A stretch of DNA of 64,000 nt, taken from Megascapheus bottae. Lineage: Eukaryota; Chordata; Mammalia; Rodentia; Geomyidae. The notes under the pieces are model-generated. The model did no database searches. It worked only from the letters and a program-made list of their open reading frames with translations, and had not been told where the DNA came from. Shown one piece after another: positions 22,850 through 38,373 of the stretch. Every line of letters begins with the position of its first letter. Positions within the stretch are counted from its first letter, which is position 1. The translations under genes and the position numbers were made by a program. The stretch spans positions 1,695,501 through 1,759,500 of the forward strand of contig JANJXV010000043.1 in the NCBI GenBank assembly GCA_024803745.1, read 5' to 3'.

Positions 22850-25110
22850 CATAACCCTAACCCTCACCCTAACCACCACCCTTACCCTAACCCTAACCCT
22901 AATACTAACCCTCACCTTCACCCTCACACTAAACCTAAACCTACCCCTAACCCTAACCAAAACCCTAAGCCTAACCCTAATCATAACCCCAACCCTAACC
23001 CTAACCCTCACCCTCACCCTAACACTAAACCTAACCCTAACACTCACCCTAACTCTCACACCAAAACTAACCCTAACCCTAACCCTCACACTCAACCTAA
23101 CCCTAACTCAAACTCTAACCCTCACCCACACCCTAACTCTCCCCTTCACCATAACCCTAACCCTAACCTTAACCCTAACACTCACCCTAAACCTCACCCT
23201 CACCCTAACCAAATCGTCACACTCACCCTAACACATGCCCTAACCCTTACCCTAAACCTAACCCTAACCCTAACCCTCACCCTAAGCCTAAGCCTAAGAC
23301 TAACCCTAACCCTAACACTACCCCAAATCCTAACCCTAACCTTAATGCTTACCCTAACCCAAACCCTAACCCTCACCCCAGCCCTAACCCTAACCCTCAC
23401 CCTAAACCTAACCTTCACCCTAAAACTAACCATAACCTTAAACCTCACCGTAACCCTAACTGTAAACCTAACACTAATCCTAACCCAAAACCTAACCCTC
23501 ACACTAACCCTCACCCTTACCCTAACCGTAACCCTAACGCTAACCCTCACCCTCACCCTCACCCTCAACCTAACCCTAACCCAAAACACAACCCTCACCC
23601 TAACCCTCACCCGTAGCCTAATCCTAACCCTAACGCTAACCGTCACCCTCACCCTCACCCTAAGCCTATCCTTAACCCTAATCAAAACCCTAGCCCTAAC
23701 CCTAACCCTAAACCAGTCCCTAACCCTAACCCTAACCATAACCCTAACCCTTCCCATCATCCTCACCCTAAACCTAACCCTCACCCTCATCCTAACCCTA
23801 ACCCTAACACTCACCCGAATCCTAACCCTAACCCTCACCCTAACCCTAACCTTAACCCTAACCCTAACCTTAACCATAACCCTAAACATAACCCTAACTC
23901 CTCACCCTATCCCTAACCCTAACACTAACCCTAATCCTAACCCTCACCCTCATTCTCTACCCAAACCTGACCCTAACACTAACCCTCAACCTAATCCTCA
24001 CCCTAACCCTAACTATAACCCTCACCCTCACCCTCAACCTAACCCTAACCCTAACCCTCACCTTCACCCTAACCCTAATCCTAAACCTAACACTAACTCT
24101 AAGCCAAACACTAAAGCTAACCCTAACCATAACCCTAACACTAACCCTAACCATAAGCATAACACTAACCGTGATACTCACCTTCACCCTAACCCTAACC
24201 CTCACCCTAACCCTAAACCTTACCCTCACCCACACCCTAACCCTAAACCTAACTCTAACCCTAAATCAAATCAAAACCTAGCACTAGCCCTAACCCTATA
24301 CATAACCCTAACCCTAACCTTAACCCTAACCCTAACCCTAATCCTAGCTCTAACCCTAACCATAAACCTAAACCTAACCCTAAACCTAACGCTAAAGCTA
24401 ACTTAACCCAAACCCTAACCCAAACCCTAACACGAACCCTCACCCTAAACCTCACCCTAACCCTAACACTAACCCTAACCCGCACCCTAACACTCATCCT
24501 CACGCTAACGCTAACCCTCACCCTAACCCCAACCCTCACCCTAACCCTACACTAACCATAACCCTCACCCTCTCCCTAACCCTAACTCTAACCATAACCT
24601 AATCCTCACCTTCACCCTCACCCTCACCCTAATCCTCACCCTAACTCTAACCTTAACCCTAAACCACACCCTCACCCTAACCCTAACCCTAACTCCTAAC
24701 CCTAACCCTAACCCTAACCCTCAACGTAACCCTCACCCTAACCCTAAACCTAACCCTCAAACTCACCCTCACCGTCACCCTAAACTAACCCTTACCCTAA
24801 CCCTAAACCTAACCCTCACCCTCACCCTAACCCTAATCCTCACCCTAACCCTCACCCCCACCTTAAACCTAACCCTAAGCCTAACCCTAACTCTCACCCT
24901 CACCCTAACCCAAAACCTAACTCTAACCCTCACCCTCACCATAAAACTCACCCTAACACTCACCCTAACCCTAACCCTCACCATAAAACTAAACCCAGCC
25001 CAAACCCAAACCCTCAATCTCAACCTAACTCTCACCCTCACTATAACCCTGAACCCTAACCCTGAACCTAACACTCACCCTAAACTTCACCCTCATCCTA
25101 AACCTAATCC

Positions 25111-28100
25111 TAACCCTACCCTAACCATAGAACTACCCTAACCCTCACCCTAAACATAACCCTAAACCTCACCCTAACCCTAACACTAACCCTAACCTTA
25201 AACCTCACCCTCACCCCACCCTAATCCTAACCCTCACCCTAACCCTAACCTTCACTCAAACCCTCACACTCGCCCGAACCATCACCCTCACCCTCACCCT
25301 CACCCTAACCCTAAACCTAACCCTAACCCTATCACTAATCCTAACCCAAACATTAGCGCTAAGCCTAAGCCTAACCCTAAACCTCACCCTAACCCTAAAC
25401 CTAAACCTCACCCTAAACCTCACCTTCACCCTAACCTTCACCTTCACCTTAACCCTAACCCTCACCCTAACCCTCACCTGAACCATCACCCTAACCCGCA
25501 CCCTAACCCTAACGCTCACCCTAAACCTAACTCTAACCCTAACCCTAACCCTCACCCTAACCCTCACCCTAACCCTAACCCTCACACTCACCCTAACACT
25601 AGCTTTAACCCTAATCCTAACCTTCACCATAACTCTCACTCTCACCCTAACACTAACCCTAAACCTCATCCTAACCCTCACGCTAAGCCTACGCCTAAGC
25701 CTAAACCAAACCCTAACTCTAACCCTAAACCTAACCCTAACCAAATCCTAACCCACACCCTAACCTTGACCCTAACCCAAAACCTAACCCTCACCCTCAC
25801 CCTAACCCTAACCCTCACCCTAACCCTAACCCTAACCAAATCCTAACACTCACACTTACCCTCATGCTAAACCTAACCATAAGCCTAACCCAAACCCTAA
25901 CCCTCACACTAACATTAACCATAACCCTAATCCTAACCCTCATCCTCACCCAAACCCTAACCCTAAACCTAAACCTAACACTAACCCTCACCCTCAACTT
26001 AAGCCTAACCCTAAACCTAATCCTAACCCTAACCCAAACCCTAAACATAACCCTAATCCTAACCCTCATCCTCACTCTAATCATAACCCTCACCCTCACC
26101 CCAACCTAACCCTAACACTCACCCTCACCCTAACACTAACCCTCACCCTAACCCTAACCTTAACCCTATCCCTAAACATAACCCTAACTCCTAACCCTAA
26201 CCCTAAACCTAACTCTAATCCTAAGCCTCACCCTCACCATCACCCTAACCCTAAACCTAACACTAACACTAACACTAACCCTCACCCTAATCCTCAGCCT
26301 AACCCTAAACCTAACCCTCACCCTCACCCTCACCCTAACCCTAACCCTCACCCTAACCCTCACCCTAACACTAACCCTAACACTAACACTAACCCAAACC
26401 CTAACCCTAAACCTAACCATAACCCTAACCATAAACCTCACCCTCACCCTAACCCTAACTCTCATCCTCACCCTAACCCTAACCCTCACCCTAACCATCA
26501 CACTTACCCTAACCCTAACACTAACGCTAACCCTCACCCTCACCCTCACCGTAAGCCTAACCCTAACCCTAAACCAAACCCTAACCCTAACACTCATCCT
26601 CAACCTAACCCTAACCCTCACGCTAAGTCTAACGCTAACCCTAACACTCACCCTAACGCTAACCCTAACCCTAACTCCTAGTCCTACCCCTAACCCTAAC
26701 ACTCACCATAACCCTCACCCTAACCCTAACCCTAAACTTAAACCTCACCCTAACCCTAAAACTAAACCTCACCCTCACCCTGAACCTAACCCTTTTCCTA
26801 ACCCTAAACCTAACCCTCACACTCACACTAACCCTAACCCTAACCATCAATCAAATCATCAACCTAGCACTAGCCCTAACCCTTTACACAAACCTAACCC
26901 TAACCCTAATCCTAACCCTATTCCTAGCTCTAACCCTAACCATAAACCTTAACCTAACCCTAAACATAACGCTAAAGCTAACCTTAACCCTAACCCTAAG
27001 GGTCCCTAAACCTAACTTGAAACCTAACCATGACCCTAACGCTAACCCTCACCCTAACCCTCACCCTAATCCTAACACTAACCCTAATCCTCACCCTCAC
27101 CGTAACCCTACCCTCACTCTCACCCTAACCCTAACCCTAACACTAAGAGTAACACTAAACCTCACCCTCACCCTCACCCTAACGCTAAACCTAACCCTAA
27201 TTCTAAACATAACCTTCACCCTTACCATCACCCTAACCCTAAACCTAACCCTAACCCTCGCCCTCAACCTAACCCTCACCCTCACCCTCACCCTAACCCT
27301 AATGCTAACCCTCACCCTAACCCTAACCCACACCCTAACCCTCAACCTCACCCTAACTCTCAGCCTCACCATAACCCTAACCCTAACCATAACTCTAACA
27401 CTCACCCTAACCATCACCCTCATCATAAACCTAATCCTAACCCTACCCTAACCATAGACCTAACCCTAACCCTTACCCTAACCCTAACTCTCACCCTCAC
27501 CCTAACCCTAACCCTAACCTTAAACCTCACTCTCACCCTCACCCTAACCCTCACCATCACCCCTAACCCTAAACATAACAATAACCCTAGACATAACCCT
27601 AACCCTTACCCTAACCCTAACCCTAAACCTAACCGTAACCCTCACCCTTACCCTAACCCTCACTCTCACCCTCACCCTTACCTTAACCCTCACCCGCACT
27701 CTCACCCTCACCCTCACCCTAACCCTCACTCTCACCCTTACCCTAACCCTAACCCTCACCCGCACCCTCAACCTAACCCTAACCCTCACCCTAAAACTAA
27801 CCCTCACCCTAACACTAACCCTCACCCTCTCCCACACCCTAAACCTAACCGTTTCTCTAACCCTAAACCTAACCCTCACCCTCACCCTAACCCTAACTCG
27901 AATCCTAAAACTAATCCTATACCTAATCTTAACCCTAGTCCTAGCTCTAACCCTAACCATAAACTTAAACCTAACCCTAAACCTAAAGCTAAAGCTAACC
28001 TTAACCGTAACCCTAACCCTATCCCTAAGAGCCCCTAAGCCTAACCCTAACCCCCTCATGACCCTAATCCTAACCCTCACACTAACCCTCACCCTAACTC

Positions 28101-30775
28101 TAACACTAACCCTAACCCTCACCCTCACCTTAACCCTAACCCTCACTCTCACCCTAACCCTAACCCTAACACTAAAACTCACAGTCAACCTCACCCTCAC
28201 CCTAACCCTAAATCTAACCCTAAACCTAAACGTAACCCTCACCCTCACCCTCAGCCTAACTCTAAACCTAACACTAACCCTAAACGTAACCCTCACCGTC
28301 ACCCTCACCCTAACCCTAACCCAAACCCTAACCCTCAACCTCACACTAACTCTCACCTTCACCATCACCCTAACCCTAACCATAACCTGAACACTCACCC
28401 TAACCCTCACCCTCATCCTAAAACTAATCCTAAGCCTACCCTAATCCATAGACCTAACCCTAACCCTCCCCCTAAAACTAACCCTAACCCTCAACCTAAC
28501 CCTAACCCTAACCCTAAAACTCACCAAAACCTTAACCCTAAATCTCACACTAACCATAACCCTCACCCTAACCTTAACCCTACCCCTAACCCTCACCCTA
28601 ACCCTCACCCTAACCCTAACCCTCACACTAAACCTAACCCTAACCCTAACCCTAACCCTTACCCTAACCCTCATCCTAACCATTACCCTCACACTCACCC
28701 TAACACTAGCCCTAACCCTAACCCTAAACCAAACCCTAAACCTAACCCTCACCATAACCTTCACCCTCACCCTAACCCTATCCCTAACTCTCACCCTCAC
28801 CCTAAGCCTAAGCCTAAGCCTAACCTTAAACCTAACTGTAAAACTAACCCTAAACCGAATCCTAACCATAAACCTAACCCTTACCCTAAACCAAACCCTA
28901 ACCCTCTCCCTAACCCTAACCCTAACCCTCACCCAAACCCTCACCCTCATCCTAAACCTAATCCTAACCCTACCCTAACCATAGACCTAACCCTAACCCT
29001 AACCCTCACCCTAAAACTAACCATAACCCTAACCTTAAACTTCACCCTCACCCTTACCCTAAACATAACCCTAACCCTAACCCCCAACCAAACCCTCACT
29101 CTCGCCCGAACCATTACCCTAACCCTCCCCCTCCCCCTAATCCTAACCCTAACACTAACCCTAACCCAAACATTAAGGCTAACCCTATCCAAACCTGAAA
29201 CCTCACCCTAACCCTGACCCTAAACCTCACCCTAACCCTTACCCTAACCCTAACCCTACCCCTAATCCTCAACATAACCCTCACCATCAACCTCACCCGA
29301 ACCATCACACTAACCCTCACCCTAACCCTAACCCTCACCCTAAACCTAACCCTAACACTAATCCTAACATTCACCCTAACCCTCACGCTAACCAATACTC
29401 TCACACTCACCTTAACAGTCGCCCTAACCCTAACCCTAACCCGTAACCTAAACCTCACCATAACCCTCACCCTCAACCTAACACTAACCCTAACTCTCAC
29501 CCTAACCCTAGGCCTAATCCTAAGCCTAACTCTAACCCTAACTCTAACCCTAACCCTAACCCAAATCCTAACCCTAACCCTCACCCTCACCCTAACCCTA
29601 ACCCTCACCCTAAAACTAACAATAACAGTAACCCTAACCGTAAACCTCACCCTAACCCTAACCTTAATCCTAACTGAAACACTAACCCTCAGCCTAAGCC
29701 TCAACCTTACCCTAACCGTAACCCTAACACTAACCCTCACACTCACCCTCACTCTATCCCTAACCCTAACCCAAAACCTAACACTCACCCTAACCCTCAC
29801 CCTTACCCGAACCCTAACCCTAACGCTAATGCTAACCCTCACCCTCGCCCTGACCCTACGCCTATCCCTAACCCTAACCCTAACCCTAACCCAAACCCTA
29901 AACCTGACCTTAACCCTAACCCTACCCCTCATCCTCACCCTAAGCCTAACCATCACCCTCACCCTATCCCTAACCCTAACACTCACCCTCACCCTAACCC
30001 TAACACTCACCCTAACACTAACCTTAACCCTAACACTAAACATAACCCTAACCCCAAACCTAACCCTAACCCTAATCCTAACCCTCACCCTCACCCTCAC
30101 CCTAACCCTAACCCTAACAATAACCCTCACCCTAATCCTCAACCTAACCCTAACCCGAACCCTCACCCTCACCCTCATACTAACCCTAATCCTCACCCCC
30201 ACCCTATACCTAACTCTAACACTAACATTAACCCAAAACCTAACCCTAAGCCTAAACATAACCATAACCATAACACTCACACTCACCCTAACCCTAACCC
30301 TAATACTCACCCTCACCCTAACCCCAACCCTAACCTTAATCCTAAACATAACCACTAATTCCTAACACTAACCCTAACCTTAACCCTCAACGTAACCCTC
30401 ACCTTCACCCTAAACCTAACCCTTGCCCTAACCCTAAACCTTACCCTCACCCTCAACTTAAACTTAACTCTGTCCCTAACCCTAACCCTAAAATAAATCC
30501 TAAACCTGTCGTTAGCCCTAACCCTATACATAACACTAACCCTAACCCTAATCCTAACCCTAACACTAACCCAATCCTAGCTCTAACCCTAACCATAAAC
30601 CTAAACCTAACCCTAAACCTAACGCTAAAGCTAACTTAACCCTAACCCTACCACTAACCCTAAGGGTCCCTAAGCCTGACCCTAAAGCTAACAATGACCC
30701 TAACATTCACCCTAACTCTCACCCTCACCCTAAACATAATCCTAACCCTACCCTAACCATAGGCCTAACCCTAAG
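25111..30775 (+). repeat. Second landmark: CCCTACCCTAACCATAG module, five copies
   Basis: The sequence CTACCCTAACCATAG(A/G)(A/C)CTA, usually preceded by CATCCTAAACCTAATCCTAAC, occurs near 25,116, 27,442, 28,435 (with one extra base), 28,970 and 30,748. It is confined to the 25-31 kb part of the array, unlike the first landmark, which suggests a regional subfamily. Confidence 0.7.
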
Positions 30776-33700
30776 CCTTACCCTAACCCTCACCCTAAAA
30801 ATCATCCTAACGCTAACCCTAACCGTACAGTAAACCTCACCCTAACCCTAACACTAAGCCTCACCCTAACCATTAACCTCACCCTAACCCTAACTCTAAC
30901 CCTAACCCCAACCCTCACACTAAATCTAACCCTAACCCTAACTCTAACCCTAACCCTCACCCTAACCCTAACCCTCACCCTCACCTTAACCCTGACCCTA
31001 ACCCAAACCCTAACCCGAACCATTACCTGAACCCTATCCCAAACCCTAATCCTAACCCTCACCATAAAACAAACCATAACCTTAACCCTCACCGTAACCC
31101 TCACCCTGACCCTAACCCTTACCCTCACCCTCACCCTAACCCTAACCCTAATCCTAACCTTCACCCTAATCCTCAAACTCACCCTAAGCCTAACCCTAAC
31201 TCTAACACTAACCCTAAACCAAACCCCAACCCTAAAAATAACCATAACCCTAACCCTCACTCTCACCCTCACCCTAAACATAACCCTCACCCTCACACTT
31301 ACCCTAACCATAACACTCACACTCAACCTAACACTAAGGCTCACTCTAACCCTAAACCTACCCCTCACCCTAAACATATCCCCTAACTCCTAACCCTGAA
31401 CCTAATCCTAATCCTAACCCTCACCCTCACACTTACCCTAAACCTAACCCTAACCCTCACCCTAAACCTCACTCTAACCCTAAACTGAACCATTACCCTC
31501 ACCCTCACCTAACCCTAACCCTTAACCTCACTTTCACCCTAAACCTAACCCTAACACTAACACTAACCCTCACCCTCACATTAACCCTAACACTAACACT
31601 CATCCTCACCCTAACCCTAACCCTAACCCTAAACCTATTCCTAACCCTTAACTCCTAAAACTAACCCTAAACTTAACCCTCACCGTAACCCCCACCCTAA
31701 CCCTAACCCTAACCCTAACCCTAACCCCCACCCTAAACCTAACCCTAACCTTAAACCTAACCCACACCTTCACCCTAAAACTAACCCTTATCCTAACCCT
31801 AAACCCAACCCTCACCCTCAGTCTAACCCTAACCCTAACAATAACCCTAAATCCAAACCTCAACCTAGCACTAGCCCTAACCCTATACATAACCCTAACC
31901 CTAACCCTAATTCTAACCCTAACCCTAACCCTAGTCCTACCTCAAACCCTAACCATAAACCTAAACCTAACGCTAAACTAACCTTAACCCTAACCCTAAC
32001 CCTAACCCGAAGGTACCCTAACCCTAACCATTGCCCTTACAATGACCCTAACCCTAACCCTCACCCTAATCCTAAACCTAAGCCTAACCATCACCATAAC
32101 CCTAACACTAACCCTCACACTCAGCATAAACCTAACCCAAACCCTAACACTAACACTAACCCAAAGCCTATGCCTAAACATAACGCTAACACTAACTCTT
32201 GCTTTCACCCGCACCCTAACCCTGAACCTAACACTACCCCTCACCCTCACCCTAACCCTAACCCTAACCCTCACCCTCAACCTAACCATAACCCAAACCC
32301 TAACTTCACGGTCACCCTAACTCTCACCCTCACACTAACCCTAACCCAAACCCTAACACTCACCTTAACCCTCACCCTCACCCTCACCCTAAACCTAACC
32401 CTAACCCTAACCCTAACCGTAGACCTAACCCTAACCATCACCCTGACCCTCACGCGAAATCTCACCCCAATCCTAACCCTAACCCTCACCCTAACCCTAA
32501 CCTTAAAACTCACCCTAACACTAACCCTCACCTAACCCTAACCCTCACACTAACCCTAACCCTAACCCTCAACCTAACCCTCGCCCTCACCTGAACCATC
32601 ACCCCATCCATCACCCTAACTGTAACCCTCACCCTAAACAAAACCCTAACCCTAAACCTCACCCTCCCCCAAACCCTCACCCTTACCCTTACACTCGCCC
32701 TAATCCTAACACTAACCTTAAACTTCACCTTCACCCTCACCCTAAGCCTACGCCTAAGTCTAACCCTAACCTTAACACTAACACTAACACTAAACCTAAC
32801 CCTAACCCAAACCCAAACCCTGACCCTGACCCTGACCCTGACCATGACCCTAACCCAAACCCTAACCCTCACCCTAACCCTAACCCTAACCATCACCCTA
32901 AAATTAACCATAAGATTAACCCTCACCGTAACCTTCACCCTAACCCTACCCTAACGCTCAACCTCACCTAACATTAACTCTAATCCAAACCCTAAACCTA
33001 GCCCTAGCCCTAACAATATACATAAGCCTAACCCTAACCCAAATACTAACCCTAACCCTAGTCCTAGCCCTAACCCTAACCATAAACCTAAACCTACCCT
33101 GACACTTAACCTAACTTTAACCCCAACCATAACCCTAACCCTTACCCTAACCCTTACCCTAACACTAACCAGGACCCTAACCCTTACCCTCATCCTAATC
33201 CTCACCCTAACCCTCACCCAAACCCTATCCCACACCCTCACCCTCAACCTAACCCTAACCCTAACACTAACCCAAACCCTAACCCTAACCCTAACCCTAA
33301 CCACAACCCTAACCCTAACCCTTACCCTCATCCTCACCCTCACACGACCCTTAACCCTAACAGTAAGCCTCAACCTAACTCTAACCCTCACCCTAACCCT
33401 AAACCTAACCCTCACCCTACCCTCACCCTAACCATAACCCCAAATCTCACCCTAACCCTAACCCTAACCCTCATCCAAACACTTACCCTAATCCTAACCC
33501 TAAACCTAACTCCTAATCCTAACCCTAAACCTAACCCTAATCATAACCATCACCTTCACCCTAACCCTAACCCTAACCCTAACCCTCACTCTAAACCTCA
33601 CCCTAACCCTAACCCTCACCATAACCCTCACCCTCACTCGAAAACTCATACTAAACCTCACCCTCATATTTACCCTTGTTCTCACCCTCAACCTAAAACT

Positions 33701-34089
33701 AACCCTAACCTTCACCCTAACCCTAACCCTAACCCTAATCCTAAACCTTACACTAACCCTCATCGTAACATTAACCCTCACCCTCACCCTCACCCTAATC
33801 CTAACCCTCACCCTAAGCCTAACCCTCACACTAACCCTAACCCTAACCATAACCCTAAAAATAATCCGAACTCCTAAGCCCAACACTAACCCTAAACTAA
33901 GAATCCCTAACCCTAACCCTAATCCTAACCCTAATCCTAACCCAAAACATAAACTTAACCCTAACCCTCACCCTGACCCTGACCCTCACCCTCACACTAA
34001 CCCTAACCTTAACCCTAACTCTAACCCTCACCCTAAGCCTAGCCCTCACCCTAACCCTAACCCTAACCCTAACTCTCACCCTAACCCTA

Positions 34090-35215
34090 TAAATAACCCC
34101 TAACTCATAACCCTAACCCTAACCCTAACCCTAAGTGTCCCTAACCCAAACTCTATTCATAACCCTACCATAACCACAGTCCTAGCCCTAACCCTAACAA
34201 TAAACCTAACGCTAACCCTAACCCTAATGCAAACCCTAACCCTAAGCCTAAACCTCAACCTCACCCTAACCCTAACAGACACCCTTACACTTTCCTCACC
34301 CTAAGGCTAACCCTAACCCTAAACAAAACTTCAACCTAACCCTAAACCTAACCGCAACCCTACACCAAACCCTAACCCTCACCCTAACCCTCACCCTAAC
34401 CCTCACCCTCACCTTCACCCTAACCCTAACACTAACACTAACCCAAAAGCTAAACCTAATCCTAAGCCTCACCCTAATGCTCGCCCTCACCGTCACCCTA
34501 ACCCTAACCCTAAACCTCACCCTAACCCTAACCCTAACCTTAAGGCTAAACCTCACCCTAGCCCTAAACCTAACCGTAACCCTAAACCTCACCCTCACCC
34601 TTACCCTAATCCTAACACTAACACTCACCCTAACTCTAACCCTAACCCTATAAATAACCCCTAACTCATAACCCTAACCCTAACCCTAACCCTAAGTGTC
34701 CCTAACCCTAACTCTATTCCTAACCCTACCGTAACCACAGTCCGAGCCCTAATCCTAACAATAAACCTAACGCTGACCCTAACCCTAACCAAACCCTAAC
34801 CCTAACCCTAACCCTCAACCTCACCCTAACCCTAACAAACCCCCTAACACTCTCCCTCATCCTAACGCTTACACTAACCCTAAACAAAACTTCACCCTAA
34901 CCCTAAACGTAACCCTAACCCTACATCAAACCCTAATCCTAACACTTACCCTAACCCTAATCCTCACCCTAATCATGACCCTCACCCTAACCCTCACCCT
35001 CACCTTCACACTAACACTAACACTAACACTAACCCAAAAGCTAACCCTTACCCTAAGCCTCACCCTAACGCTCACCCTCACCGTCACCATAACCCTAACC
35101 CTAAACCTAACCCTAGCCCTAACCCTAACCCTCACACAAACCCTAACCCTAACCTTAACCCTAAACCTCACCTTAGCCCTAAAACGAACCTTAACCCTAA
35201 CCCTAACCCCACCCT
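34090..35215. repeat. About 561-590-bp tandem duplication in the array
   Basis: Shared anchors are AAATAACCCCTAACTCATAACC (34,091 and 34,652), CTAAGTGTCCCTAACCC (34,131 and 34,692) and AAACAAAACTTCA (34,321 and 34,882), all offset by 561. ACCCAAAAGCTAA (34,441 and 35,032) is offset by 591, so the right copy has gained about 30 bases. This is the clearest long higher-order unit in the array. Confidence 0.9.
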
Positions 35216-38200
35216 AACCCTAAACCTACCCATAACCCTAACCCTAAACATAATCCTAACCCTAACCGTAACCCTAACTAACCAGCACCCTAAACATGAC
35301 CCTAATCCTACCTTTAACCCTCACCCTCACCCTAACCCTAACCCGAATCCTAACCCTAACCCTAACCCTGACCCTAATCCTAACCCTAACCCTAAGGTTC
35401 CCTAACCCTAACCCTAACCATAACCCTAACCCTAAACCTAACCCTAAGCTTCACCCAAACCCTCAACTAATCATAACACTAAACCTCATCCTCACCTTCA
35501 CCCTCACACTAAACCTAATCTTAATCCTAACCCTAAACCTCACCCTCACCCTCACCCTAACCCTCACTCTAAACCCAACCTTATCCCAAATCCTAACCCT
35601 AACCCTAACCGGACCATAACCTCACCCTCACCCTAACCCTAAAACTAACCCTAACCCTCACTGCAAACCTAACACTAACCCTAACCCTAACCCTCACCCT
35701 AACCCTCACCCTAACCCTAACTCAAACCCTAACCTAATCCTAACCCACATCCTAACCCTCACCCTAACCTTAAAACTAATCCTCACCCTAATTCTAACCC
35801 TAACCCTAAAACTGATCCTCACCCTAACTCTCACCGTCACACTAACCCTAATCCTAAACCTAAACCTAACACTACCCTAAGCCTAATCCTCACCTAAACC
35901 ATCACCCTCACCTTCACCCTAAGCAAAACCCTAAACCTAACACTCATCCTAACCCTAAACCTAACCCTAACCCTAACACTCACCGTACTGCTCACCCTCA
36001 CCTTAACCCTAACACTAACCCCCACTCTAACTCTAAACCCACCCCTAACCATCACCCTAACCCTCACCCTAAGCCTAACCCTAACCCTAACCATAACCCT
36101 AACCCTAACCCTAACTCTAACCCTTACCCTAATACTAAACATCACCCTAACCCTCACCCTTTTCCTAAGCCTAAGCCTAACCCTAAAAATAACCCCTAAC
36201 TCCTAACCCTAACCCTAACCCTAACCCTAATCCTAACCCTAGTCCTAACCATAGTCCTAGCGCTAAATCTAACCATGAACCTAATCCTAACCCTATCGCT
36301 AACCTTAACCTTAACCCTAACCCTAACCCTCACCCTAACCCTAACACTCACCTTAAGCCTAACCACAACCCTAACCCTCACACTAACCCTAACACTAATC
36401 CTAACCCTCACCCTCACCCTACCGCTAAACCTAAACATAACCTTAATCCTAACCCTTACCCTATCCCTTACCCTAACCCTAACACTCACCTTAACCCTAA
36501 CCCTAACCCTAAACCTCACCCTCACCCTAACCCTAACCCTAACCCTAACCCACACACTAACCCTCATCCTCACCCTATCCCTACCCTAAACCTAACCCTG
36601 ACCCTAACCTAAGCCTCACCCTAACCCTAACACTAAACCTAACCCTCACCCTACCCTAATCCAAACCCTAACCCTAACCATCACCCTAACCCTCACCCTC
36701 ACCCTACCCCTCACCATAACCGTAAACCTAACCCTAACCCTCACCCTAACACTAACCCTCACCCTCACCCTAATCCAAACCCTAACCCTAACCCTCACCC
36801 TAACCCTAACACTAACCCTAATCCTAACCATCACCCTCACCCTCACCCTAAGCCTAAACCTAACCCTAACCCTAACACAAACCCTAAATCTAACCCTAAC
36901 ACTAACCCAAACCCTAAACCTAACCCTAACCCTCACCCTAAAACTAAACATCACCCTAACCCTCACACCACCCCGAACCCTAACCCTAAATCTAAACCTA
37001 ACCCTCACCCTCACCGTAACCCTCACCGTAACCATAACACTAACACTAACCCTAACCCTAACCCTCACCCTCACACCAAAACTAACTCTTACCCTAACCC
37101 TAACCCTAACCCTCAATCTCAACCTAAACCTAAACCTAATCCTAACCTTAACCTAATCCAACCCCTAAACCTAGCCGTGGTAGTAACCCTATACATAACC
37201 CTAACCTTAACCCTAATCATAACCCTATCCCTAAACCTAGTCCTAGCCCTAGTCCTAGCCCCAACCCTAACCACAAACCTAAACCTAATCCTAAACCTAA
37301 CGCTAACACATACATTAACCCTAACCCTAACCCTAATTCTAAGTGTCCCGAACTCTAACCGTAAACCTAATCATGACCCTAACGCTAGCCCTCACCCTAA
37401 CCCTCACCCTAACCCTAACCCTAACCCTAACCCTCACCTTCAAACTCACCCTAAAATTAGCCCTCACCCTAACCCTCACCTTCATCCTAATCCTAACCTT
37501 AACCCTCACCCTAACCCTCACCTTCACCCTAACCCTAACCCTAACCCTAAGTGTCTCTAAACTTCACCCTAACCCTAACCCTAACCTTAACCCTCACACT
37601 CATGCTAACCCTCACTCTAACCCTAACCCTAACCCTAACCTAAATTTAACCCTCACCCTCACCCTCACCCTAACCCTAAATTGAATCCTAACCCTAAACC
37701 TAACACTAAACCAAATACTAAACCTAACCCTAACCCTAATCCTAACCCAAACCCTAAACCTAACCCTAACTCTAAACCTAGCCCTAGCCCTAAACCTATA
37801 CACAACCCTAACCATAAACCTAAACTTAACTCCAACCTAAACTTAACCCTAAACCTAACCCTAATCCTAAGGGTCCCTAACCCTAAACTTAAACCTAACC
37901 ATTAACCTAACACTAACCCTAACCTTCACACTAACCCTCACCCTAAACATCACCCTCACGCTAACCCTCACCCTCACCCTCATACTCACCCTAACCCTCA
38001 CCTTCACCCTGACACTAAACCTAACCCTAACACTAACCCAAACCTTAACCATAATCCTAACCCTAACCTTAACCCTCACCCTCACCCTCACACTAACCCT
38101 AACCCTAAACCTCACCCTGACCCTCACCCTCACCCTCACCCTCAACCTCAACCTCAACCTAAGACTAACCATAACCCTAACCCTAACTGTAACCGTAACC

Positions 38201-38341
38201 TTAACCCTAACCTTAACTCTAACCCTAACCCTAACACAAAACCTAACCCTAACCCTAAACCTAACCATAACCCTCACTCTCAAGATTACACTAACCCTAA
38301 TCCTCATCCTCACCTTAACCTTCACCCTAACCTTAACCTTA

Positions 38342-38373
<32 letters not shown>

